From: an uncultured Prevotella sp.
GTDB lineage: Bacteria > Bacteroidota > Bacteroidia > Bacteroidales > Bacteroidaceae
Assembly (NCBI GenBank): GCA_900318395.1
Contig: ONKL01000044.1
Location: forward strand, 1 to 44,379
Direction of reading: 5' to 3'
Length of the DNA: 44,379 nt
In this document: piece after piece, positions 32,751 to 40,848 of the stretch
How positions within the stretch are numbered: position 1 is the first letter of the stretch
Layout of the letters: each line of letters opens with the position of its first letter
Notes under the pieces: generated by a model
Databases searched by the model: none
The model's input: only the letters and a program-made list of their open reading frames with translations
What the model was told of the DNA's origin: nothing
Made by a program: the position numbers and the translations under genes

Positions 32751-35549
32751 ATGGGAGACTCTATTGAAATTAAAGGGGCGCGAGTCAACAATCTGAAGAG
32801 TGTTGATGTCAAGATACCCCGAAACCAATTCGTAGTAATTGCCGGAGTCAGTGGCTCCGGCAAATCTTCTTTGGCCTTCGACACGTTGTATGCCGAGGGC
32901 CAACGCCGTTATGTGGAGTCGCTCTCGAGCTATGCCCGACAGTTTCTGGGCAGGATGAACAAGCCCGAGTGCGACTTCATACGCGGCATCCCGCCAGCCA
33001 TCGCCATCGAGCAGAAGGTGATATCGCGCAATCCGCGCAGTACGGTAGGCACCACGACGGAGATATACGAGTATCTCCGATTGCTTTACGCGCGCATAGG
33101 GCGCACGTATTCCCCCATCAGTGGCGAGGAGGTGAAGAAGCACTCTACCGAGGATGTCGTACAGAAGGTTCTCGAGTACTCCAAGGGTACGCGCTTCGTC
33201 GTGATGTCGCCTATCCGTCTGCAAGAGGAGCGCACACTCGAGCAACAGCTGAAGGCGTATATCCTCGAAGGTTACGCCCGTATCTTCGTCGACAACGACT
33301 TTGTGCGCATCGACGATTATCTCGCTGAATTGCCTGCCGATGCAGATCCCGAGCGTATCTACCTTGTCATCGACCGCATGAGCGTCGATGATTCGAAAGA
33401 TGCCATCGCCCGTCTGGTCGATTCTTCAGAGACGGCCTTTTTCGAGGGGCACGGTGAACTCCGTCTGATGTTCCCACCATCGAACATCTGCTACGACTTC
33501 TCTACACGTTTCGAGGCTGACGGTATCGTGTTCGAAGAGCCTAGCGACCAGCTGTTCTCCTTCAATTCCCCAGCAGGCGCCTGTCCTGAGTGTCAGGGGT
33601 TCGGACGTATCATCGGTATCGACGAGAAGTTGGTCATCCCCAATACAACCCTCTCGGTATACGACGGATGTGTGGTCTGCTGGCACGGGGAAAAGATGAA
33701 GGAGTGGCTCGACTGGTTCTGCCGTCGTGCAGCCAACGATGACTTCCCCATCTTCGAGCCGTATATGAACCTGACACAGAAGCAGAAAGACTGGCTGTGG
33801 CACGGGCTGCCCTGCGATAAGGGTAAGAAGGAGAAGCCTTGCATCGATACCTTCTTCGATATGGTGAAGGAGAACCAGTACAAGATCCAGTACCGCGTGA
33901 TGCTGGCCCGTTACAGGGGCAAGACCACCTGTCCGAAGTGTCACGGGACACGTCTGAAGCCCGAGGCCGAATACGTGAAGATTGGTGGGCGCAGCATCAC
34001 CAATCTCGTACAGATGCCTGTCGTCCGCCTGAAGGAATGGTTCTCTCGCCTGGAACTTGAGCCCCATGAGGCTGAAATAGGCAAGCGTCTGCTGACGGAG
34101 GTGAACAGCCGTCTGCAATTCCTACTGGATGTAGGACTGGGCTATCTGACATTAAACCGTCTTTCTAACACGCTCTCGGGTGGCGAGAGCCAGCGCATCA
34201 ACCTCTGTACCAGTCTCGGAAGCTCGCTTGTGGGCTCTCTTTATATCCTTGATGAGCCCAGCATCGGACTCCACTCGCGCGATACCGACCGTCTCATCCA
34301 CGTGCTGAAAGAGCTGCAGGCTCTTGGCAATACGGTGGTGGTGGTCGAGCACGACGAGGAGATCATGCGTGCTGCCGATCATCTCATAGACATCGGCCCT
34401 GATGCAGGTCGCCTGGGAGGTCAGATTGTCTTCGACGGTGATGCCAGCGAGATCAACAAAGCCTCGCTGAAGAAATACCCCGACAGCTATACGGTGAAAT
34501 ATCTTCTCCACGAAGAGGAGATCCCCGTCCCCAAGAGCCGCAGGCCCTGGAACCGTCATATCGACATCAAGGGTGCCCGTATGAACAACCTGCGGGGCAT
34601 CGACGTACAGATTCCTCTCAACGTGATGACGGTAGTCACAGGCGTATCAGGCTCGGGCAAGTCGAGTCTCATCAAGGGTATCCTCTACCCCTCGCTCAAG
34701 CGCCATCTCGGTGAGGTGTGCGATGCGCCAGGCGAATACCTGGGGCTGCTGGGCGACATCGATGCCGTGAAACATGTGGAGTTCGTCGACCAGAATCCTA
34801 TTGGCAAGAGCACACGCTCTAATCCCGCCACCTACGTAAAGGCCTACGATGCCATCCGCGACCTCTTTGCCGATCAGCCTCTGGCCCAGCAGATGGGCTT
34901 CACGCCGCAGTATTTCTCCTTCAATGCCGATGGAGGCCGCTGCGAAGAGTGTAAGGGTGCTGGTACGATCACCGTCGAGATGCAGTTCATGGCCGATCTC
35001 GTGCTCGAGTGCGAAGCCTGTCACGGGCACCGTTTCAAGCACGATATCCTCGAGGTGAAGTATAACGGCAAGAATGTCGACGATGTGCTCAATATGACCA
35101 TCAGCGAGGCCATCGACTTCTTCAAGGGCAACGATATCATCGTCAAGCGCCTCAAGACGCTCGAGGACGTGGGTCTCGGCTACATCAAGCTGGGACAGAA
35201 CAGCTCGTCGCTCTCAGGTGGTGAGAACCAGCGCGTGAAACTCGCCTACTTCATCGGGCGCGAGCAGCAGGAGCCAACCCTCTTCATCTTCGACGAGCCA
35301 ACGACAGGTCTCCACTTCCATGATATCCAAAAGCTGCTCGATGCCTTCAATGCACTTATCCTGCGCGGCCACACCATTCTTATCATCGAGCACAACATGG
35401 AGATCATCAAGTGCGCCGACCATGTGATAGATCTGGGTCCCGACGGAGGCGATAAGGGCGGCAATCTCGTGATAGCTGACACCCCCGAGGAGGTAGCCCG
35501 ATGTCGCGACAGCCTCACTGGCTATTACCTCAAGGACAAACTGACATAA
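32751..35549 (+). CDS. uvrA: Excinuclease ABC subunit A
   Basis: This 932-aa ATPase recognises bulky DNA lesions with UvrB in nucleotide excision repair. Both ATP sites are complete: Walker A GVSGSGKSSLAFDTLYAEGQ and GVSGSGKSSLIKGIL, signatures LSGGESQRINL and LSGGENQRVKL, and Walker B YILDEPSIGLH and FIFDEPTTGLH. Zinc-binding Cys pairs are seen in CPECQGFGRI/CPKCHGTRL and CEECKGAGTI/CEACHGHRF. Length fits the family. It heads a plus-strand run with the addAB-like genes. Confidence 0.97.
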   Translation: MGDSIEIKGARVNNLKSVDVKIPRNQFVVIAGVSGSGKSSLAFDTLYAEGQRRYVESLSSYARQFLGRMNKPECDFIRGIPPAIAIEQKVISRNPRSTVGTTTEIYEYLRLLYARIGRTYSPISGEEVKKHSTEDVVQKVLEYSKGTRFVVMSPIRLQEERTLEQQLKAYILEGYARIFVDNDFVRIDDYLAELPADADPERIYLVIDRMSVDDSKDAIARLVDSSETAFFEGHGELRLMFPPSNICYDFSTRFEADGIVFEEPSDQLFSFNSPAGACPECQGFGRIIGIDEKLVIPNTTLSVYDGCVVCWHGEKMKEWLDWFCRRAANDDFPIFEPYMNLTQKQKDWLWHGLPCDKGKKEKPCIDTFFDMVKENQYKIQYRVMLARYRGKTTCPKCHGTRLKPEAEYVKIGGRSITNLVQMPVVRLKEWFSRLELEPHEAEIGKRLLTEVNSRLQFLLDVGLGYLTLNRLSNTLSGGESQRINLCTSLGSSLVGSLYILDEPSIGLHSRDTDRLIHVLKELQALGNTVVVVEHDEEIMRAADHLIDIGPDAGRLGGQIVFDGDASEINKASLKKYPDSYTVKYLLHEEEIPVPKSRRPWNRHIDIKGARMNNLRGIDVQIPLNVMTVVTGVSGSGKSSLIKGILYPSLKRHLGEVCDAPGEYLGLLGDIDAVKHVEFVDQNPIGKSTRSNPATYVKAYDAIRDLFADQPLAQQMGFTPQYFSFNADGGRCEECKGAGTITVEMQFMADLVLECEACHGHRFKHDILEVKYNGKNVDDVLNMTISEAIDFFKGNDIIVKRLKTLEDVGLGYIKLGQNSSSLSGGENQRVKLAYFIGREQQEPTLFIFDEPTTGLHFHDIQKLLDAFNALILRGHTILIIEHNMEIIKCADHVIDLGPDGGDKGGNLVIADTPEEVARCRDSLTGYYLKDKLT

Positions 35550-35560
35550 CAGATACGACA

Positions 35561-37591
35561 TTGAAATACGATCAACTATTCAAGCCTCGAACCTTCCTAA
35601 CCGCCATACTTCTCTTCTGTATGGCTGCCGGGCTGTCTGCCGCTAAGAAAGACACGCTCATCCTTGGTCGTATCTTTGAGTATCAGCAAGCCCACAATGC
35701 CGACATCAAGGGCATCGAGGACAATGTCTATGCCAAGTTCCGTTTCAATGTCGAGAGGCGTAACGCCACCCTATGGCTCATCCCTACGATGGACGTGCTC
35801 TGCAAGGACCCCCGCGAGTATATCCGCGAGTCGTACAATAAAGTGATCTTCAATGATCCCCACGATTTCGATATCAGAAGTCAGGTGCTCTCAGGAACCA
35901 TTAGGAAGAACCGCAAGGCACTGCCAACACTGATCGACTTCGCGACCCCCAACATCTACGACATCGCCCTCTATGAGGGGCACATGCTATCACCCTTCAA
36001 CAAGGTGAACCGCCGCTACTACCACTACACGCAGAAACAGCAGAACGACAGCACCACGCGCCTCGATTTCCGTCCGAAGCACTATAACACGCAGCTGCTC
36101 AACGGCTACGCCATCATCGAGACGAATACAGGGCGCATCATCCGCACCCTGCTCAATGGCGAGTACGACATGCTCTCCTTCCGCACGGAGATCACGCAGG
36201 GCGAGACGGGCGGGCGCTCCCTCATGCCTGCCAAATGCACCACAGCGGCCTCCTTCCGATTCATGGGAAACCGCATTTCCGCCCTCTTCGATGCCGCCTA
36301 TAACTGTCAGCTCCAACTACCCGACAGCATCGAGCGTATCACCAGTCGCGAAAAGATGGACTCCATCCGTCCTATCCCCCTCTCAGAGACCGATAAGCGC
36401 ATCTATCAAGAATACGACGACGCCCACAAGCCCGACAGCGTACAGCAGGCCGACACCGTGCCTCATAAGAAGTCATTCAGGGAGTTCCTATGGCAGACGG
36501 GCGACAACCTCGTTACACCTATTGCTGCTGAAGCTGGCCGTTTCGACTTCTACCTGACGCCCATCATCAACCCGCTCTACTTCCGTTACAGCGAGAGCAA
36601 GGGTGCCTCTTACAAGATGCGGCTCTACACCACTATCAGCTTCAACCAATACCGTTACCTCACCTTCGAGCCCACCTTAGGTTACAACTTCAAGCTGAAG
36701 CAGGTATTCTTCGAACTGCCCTTCCGTATGACCTACAACCCGAAGCGCAACGGCTACGCAGAGATCATCTATGGTAACGGCAACCGCATCAGCAACTCTA
36801 CGGTGGCCGATATCATCAATTACGAGCACGGCGACACTCTCGACTTCAGCGATACCGACATCGACAAGTTCGACGACAATTTCCTCCGCGTGTTCAACAA
36901 TATCATGGTCTTCGACTGGTTCGACGTTGAGTCGGGTATTGTCATTCACAGACGTAGAGCCGCCAACCGCGACATCATGCGCCAGTACGGGATGCCTGAA
37001 GAGTATCGCAGTTTCGCCCCACAGCTGGGTCTGAAGTTCAGCCCCTGGCTCCAGCGTGGACCGATGTTCACCATCAACTACGAGCGCGGTATCAAGGGCG
37101 TCAACAAATCCAACATCGATTACGAGCGCTGGGAGTTCGATGCCTCGTGGAAGAAACATATCCCCGGGCTGCGCGTGCTCAACCTCAGGATGGGAGGCGG
37201 ATTCTACACCAACAAGGAGGATAAGTACTTTCTCGATTACACCAACTTCCGAAATAACAACCTGCCCGAGGGCTGGGATGACGACTGGAGCGGCGACTTC
37301 CAGTTGCTCGACAGCCGGCTCTACAACGAGTCGAACTACTACCTACGAGGCAATGTCTCCTACGAGTCGCCCATGTTGCTCGCCACCTGGATACCCTACC
37401 TCGGCAAGTACATCGAGAAGGAGCGCTTCTACATCAGCGCCGTCAACGTGGAGCATACTCGCCCTTACTTCGAGCTCGGCTACGGCTTCACCAACCGCTA
37501 CATCTCCGTCGGCCTCTTCGCCAGCTTCCACAATCTCAGCTTCCAGGAAATAGGAATCGGATTCGACTTTGAACTTTTTAAACGATGGTAA
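35561..37591 (+). CDS. Outer-membrane beta-barrel protein, DUF5686-like
   Basis: This protein of about 676 aa is best started at the TTG at 35561, 12 bases after uvrA, because that places a signal peptide (FLTAILLFCMAAGLSAAKKD) at the N-terminus. An ATG at 35501 would overlap uvrA and bury the signal. The middle region (RLDFRPKHYNTQLLNGYAII, then ETNTGRIIRTLLNGEYDML) and the strand-rich second half ending in FDFELFKRW resemble DUF5686-type barrels of Bacteroidota, here without the N-terminal carboxypeptidase-regulatory-like domain. Function is unknown. It overlaps the addA-like gene by seven bases, so the genes are probably co-transcribed. Confidence 0.7.
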   Translation: MKYDQLFKPRTFLTAILLFCMAAGLSAAKKDTLILGRIFEYQQAHNADIKGIEDNVYAKFRFNVERRNATLWLIPTMDVLCKDPREYIRESYNKVIFNDPHDFDIRSQVLSGTIRKNRKALPTLIDFATPNIYDIALYEGHMLSPFNKVNRRYYHYTQKQQNDSTTRLDFRPKHYNTQLLNGYAIIETNTGRIIRTLLNGEYDMLSFRTEITQGETGGRSLMPAKCTTAASFRFMGNRISALFDAAYNCQLQLPDSIERITSREKMDSIRPIPLSETDKRIYQEYDDAHKPDSVQQADTVPHKKSFREFLWQTGDNLVTPIAAEAGRFDFYLTPIINPLYFRYSESKGASYKMRLYTTISFNQYRYLTFEPTLGYNFKLKQVFFELPFRMTYNPKRNGYAEIIYGNGNRISNSTVADIINYEHGDTLDFSDTDIDKFDDNFLRVFNNIMVFDWFDVESGIVIHRRRAANRDIMRQYGMPEEYRSFAPQLGLKFSPWLQRGPMFTINYERGIKGVNKSNIDYERWEFDASWKKHIPGLRVLNLRMGGGFYTNKEDKYFLDYTNFRNNNLPEGWDDDWSGDFQLLDSRLYNESNYYLRGNVSYESPMLLATWIPYLGKYIEKERFYISAVNVEHTRPYFELGYGFTNRYISVGLFASFHNLSFQEIGIGFDFELFKRW

Positions 37592-40500
37592 AACCCCTTT
37601 CAGTCTATAAAGCCAGCGCAGGCAGTGGCAAGACCTTCACACTCGCTACCGAGTATATCCGCCTGCTCGTGGATAATCCACTCAGTTATCGCAACATCCT
37701 CGCTGTCACCTTCACCAACAAGGCCACCGAGGAGATGAAGATGCGTATTCTCAGTCAGCTCTACGGCATCTGTAAACAGCTGCCCGACTCCAACGACTAT
37801 CTCGAGGCCATCCGCCAGAAGACGGGCTTCGAGCCTCGCCTCATCAGCGAGCGTGCAGGCATCGCACTGGCCAACCTCCTCCACAACTACAACTATTTCC
37901 GCGTCGAGACCATCGACACCTTCTTCCAGAGTGTGCTGCGCAATATGGCCCGCGAGCTCGACCTCACCACCAACCTACGCATCGGACTCAACGACACCCA
38001 AGTGGAGGAACTCGCCGTCGACCAACTCATCGCCGACCTCAGCACCACCGACGTCATGCTCCAGTGGATCCTCAAGTACATCATGGAGAACATCTCCGAG
38101 GACAAGGCCTGGAACATCATCTCACAGATCAAGAACTTCGGACACACCATCTTCCGCGACGATTACAAGGCCGTCAGCCGACAACTCGAACAGAAGATAC
38201 AGGAAGAGGGATTCTTCGAAGACTACACCCGCCGACTGCGCGAACTGCGACAGATGGCCGTGGAGCACATGAAGGAGGTTGCAGCAAGCTTCTTCGACGC
38301 CCTCGAGGGTGAAGGCCTCACCATCGACGACCTCGCCAACAAGAGCAGAGGCATCGCAGGCTTCTTCCTCAAGCTCCAGAAGGGCATCTTCGACCCCTCG
38401 ATAGAGAACGCCTCTGTAGCCAACTGTCTGGGAAACTCAGAGAAGTGGTGCGCCAAGAGCCACCCCAGGCGCGAACTCATCATATCGCTCGCTGAAGGCA
38501 CGCTGGGCGACATCCTCCGCTACGCCGTCGGGGAGCGACCCCGTCAGTGGAAGCTCTACAAGAGTGCCGACCTCACCCTGCGCCACCTCAACCAGTTGCG
38601 CCTGCTCAGCAGCATCGAGCAGAAGGTGCACGAGCTCAACGAGAGTGCCAACCGCTTCTTGCTGAGCGACACACAGCAGCTACTCCACTCCCTCATCGGC
38701 GAGAGCGACTCCCCCTTCATCTTCGAGAAGATTGGCACCCAGCTCGAGCACGTCATGATCGACGAGTTTCAGGACACCTCCACCGTACAGTGGCAGAACT
38801 TCCGCGTGCTGCTCGCCGAGGCTATGAGCCACGAAGGTTCATCCAATCTCATCGTGGGCGACGTCAAGCAGAGCATCTACCGCTGGCGCTCAGGCGACTG
38901 GCGACTGCTCAACGACATCGAGCAGCAGTTCAATGCCCAGCAGATCGAGACGCTGCCCCTGAAGACCAACTACCGCTCCGAACGAGGCATCATTACCTTC
39001 AACAATGCCTTCTTCCGTCAGGCTGCCGACCTCGAATATGCCACACAGCGCGAACTCGGCGAGAGCGAGGCTAAGCAGCTACAGCGCGCCTATGCCGACG
39101 TCGAACAGCAAATACCCGCCAAGCGCCAGTCAGGTGGCTATGTCGACATCCGTCTGCTGCCAGGCAGCGACGACTATCAGGAGCTCACACTCCAGCACAT
39201 CGCACAGACCATCGGCGACCTCATCTCGCAAGGCATCCGCCAGCAGGACATCGCCATCCTCGTGCGCGCAAACGCCTCCATCCCCCACATCGCCCATTAC
39301 TTCATGGAACAGATGCCGCAGGTGACCATCGTCAGCGACGAGGCCTTTCGCCTCGATGCCTCACAGGCCGTCTGCCTGCTCGTCAATGCCCTGCGACTGC
39401 TCATCCACCCCGACGACCTCCTCACGAAGGCGGCCATCGTACGCACCTACCACTGCGATGTGCTCGGTGAGCACGACGAGGAGAACGAGCTGCTGCTCTC
39501 CACCACCGACCTCGACAGCTACCTGCCCGAAGACTATATCGCCCACTTCAACCAGTTGCTCTCACTACCCCTCTACGACCTCGTAGAGCGTCTTTACGCC
39601 ATCTTCGGCCTTGAGACTCTCGACACCCAGAGTGCCTACGTCAGTGCCTTCTACGACCGTCTGTCAGACTATGTCAACGAGAACGCTACCGACATCAGCG
39701 ACTTCCTCCGCGAGTGGGACGAAACCCTCTGCAGCAAGACCATCCAGAGCGACGAGAACGAGGGTGTGCGCATCTTCAGCATCCATAAGTCGAAAGGCCT
39801 CGAGTACGATCACGTCATCATCCCCTTCTGCGACTGGACCATCGAGCGCGGCGGCAACATCCTCTGGTGTACTCCCACCGAGGAACCCTTCAGCGACCTG
39901 CCCATCGCCCCTATCGACTACAGTCAGAAGCAGATGATGGGTACCATCTACGAGAAAGACTATCTGCACGAGCACCTGCAGAACACCGTCGACAACCTCA
40001 ATCTGCTCTACGTCGCCTTCACGCGTGCCTGCAAGAGCCTATACGTCATCGGGCGTCGCGGTGGCAAGAACACCCGCTCTGCCCTCATCGAGCAGTGCCT
40101 CCCCCTCATCGTCGACAAGCTCGAAGCCGCCACCCTCGAAGGCCTCGAGGACGAGAAGGGAGTTCTTCACTTCGCCTACCCCCACTCCACAACAAACATA
40201 TCTCCTTCCTCCTTCCTCCTTCCTCCTTCCTCGAAAAAAACCTCTCAAAACCCCTTCCTCCAGCCCTCCGATCCCATCAACGTGGCTGTGCGCACCTTCG
40301 CCAGCAAGGTCAATTTCCAGCAGAGCAACCGCAGCCGCAACTTCGTCGAGGGCGACGATGAGGATGCCAAGCAGCGCCGTCAGTACATCCAGACGGGTAG
40401 CGTCCTCCACGAGATATTCTCCACCATTCGCACAGCCGCCGACATCCCCGATGCCCTCCAGCGACTACAGTTCGAAGGCGTGCTCTACGATGAAAATATC

Positions 40501-40824
40501 ACCACAGAGCGCATCACGGAGATGCTTAAGAAAAGACTCGAACATCCGCGCGTACGTGATTGGTTCTCAGACCGTTGGACGCTCTTCAATGAGTGTACCA
40601 TTCTCTCTGTCGAAGATGGTCAGTTGCACGAGCGCCGCCCTGATCGCGTGATGACCGATGGCCACGAGTGGATCATCGTCGACTTCAAGTTTGGTGCCCC
40701 TCATCCCGAGTATCACGACCAGGTGCGCGAGTACATGCAGTTGCTCGCCTCGATGGGTCACCAGCACATCAGCGGCTACCTCTGGTACGTCTATTCCAAC
40801 CGCATCGAAGAAGTTAAAGATTAA
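37585..40824 (+). CDS. addA: AddA/RecB-like UvrD-family helicase-nuclease
   Basis: This 1079-aa protein is a UvrD/Rep superfamily 1 helicase fused to a RecB-type nuclease, expected to process double-strand breaks for RecA loading. Motif I is VYKASAGSGKTFTLATEYIR, Ia LAVTFTNKATEEMKMRI, II VMIDEFQDTSTVQWQNF, III GDVKQSIYRWRSGD, IV PLKTNYRS, V IFSIHKSKGLEYDHVIIP and VI NLLYVAFTRACKSLYV. The C-terminal nuclease shows GSVLHEIF, RRPDRVM, WIIVDFKFGAPHPEYHDQVR and EYMQLL. A low-complexity stretch near residues 870-890 (NISPSSFLLPPSSKKTS) is encoded by the CTTCCTC heptamer repeat. The AddB-like partner follows 24 bases downstream. Confidence 0.9.
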   Translation: MVKPLSVYKASAGSGKTFTLATEYIRLLVDNPLSYRNILAVTFTNKATEEMKMRILSQLYGICKQLPDSNDYLEAIRQKTGFEPRLISERAGIALANLLHNYNYFRVETIDTFFQSVLRNMARELDLTTNLRIGLNDTQVEELAVDQLIADLSTTDVMLQWILKYIMENISEDKAWNIISQIKNFGHTIFRDDYKAVSRQLEQKIQEEGFFEDYTRRLRELRQMAVEHMKEVAASFFDALEGEGLTIDDLANKSRGIAGFFLKLQKGIFDPSIENASVANCLGNSEKWCAKSHPRRELIISLAEGTLGDILRYAVGERPRQWKLYKSADLTLRHLNQLRLLSSIEQKVHELNESANRFLLSDTQQLLHSLIGESDSPFIFEKIGTQLEHVMIDEFQDTSTVQWQNFRVLLAEAMSHEGSSNLIVGDVKQSIYRWRSGDWRLLNDIEQQFNAQQIETLPLKTNYRSERGIITFNNAFFRQAADLEYATQRELGESEAKQLQRAYADVEQQIPAKRQSGGYVDIRLLPGSDDYQELTLQHIAQTIGDLISQGIRQQDIAILVRANASIPHIAHYFMEQMPQVTIVSDEAFRLDASQAVCLLVNALRLLIHPDDLLTKAAIVRTYHCDVLGEHDEENELLLSTTDLDSYLPEDYIAHFNQLLSLPLYDLVERLYAIFGLETLDTQSAYVSAFYDRLSDYVNENATDISDFLREWDETLCSKTIQSDENEGVRIFSIHKSKGLEYDHVIIPFCDWTIERGGNILWCTPTEEPFSDLPIAPIDYSQKQMMGTIYEKDYLHEHLQNTVDNLNLLYVAFTRACKSLYVIGRRGGKNTRSALIEQCLPLIVDKLEAATLEGLEDEKGVLHFAYPHSTTNISPSSFLLPPSSKKTSQNPFLQPSDPINVAVRTFASKVNFQQSNRSRNFVEGDDEDAKQRRQYIQTGSVLHEIFSTIRTAADIPDALQRLQFEGVLYDENITTERITEMLKKRLEHPRVRDWFSDRWTLFNECTILSVEDGQLHERRPDRVMTDGHEWIIVDFKFGAPHPEYHDQVREYMQLLASMGHQHISGYLWYVYSNRIEEVKD
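40205..40232. repeat. In-frame heptanucleotide repeat (CTTCCTC) inside the addA-like gene
   Basis: Four perfect CTTCCTC units followed by GAA encode part of a Ser/Leu/Pro linker between the helicase and nuclease domains. The same unit and GAA boundary occur in tsaD at 1460-1511. A one-unit change would shift the frame and remove the nuclease domain. Confidence 0.85.
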
Positions 40825-40847
40825 ACATTAAAGATTAAACATTAGAT
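40813..40847. repeat. Five heptanucleotide units (ATTAAAS-like) directly before a start codon
   Basis: GTTAAAG, ATTAAAC, ATTAAAG, ATTAAAC and ATTAGAT run from inside the last codons of the addA-like gene to one base before the ATG of the addB-like gene. The array overlaps the stop codon (40822-40824), as the GTGAARA array does at 15424. Confidence 0.8.
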
Positions 40848-40848
40848 A

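Noticed and set aside
35501-35560. ATG start for the DUF5686-like gene inside uvrA
   Set aside because: It would overlap uvrA by 49 bases and place 20 polar residues before the signal peptide; the TTG at 35561 fits better.
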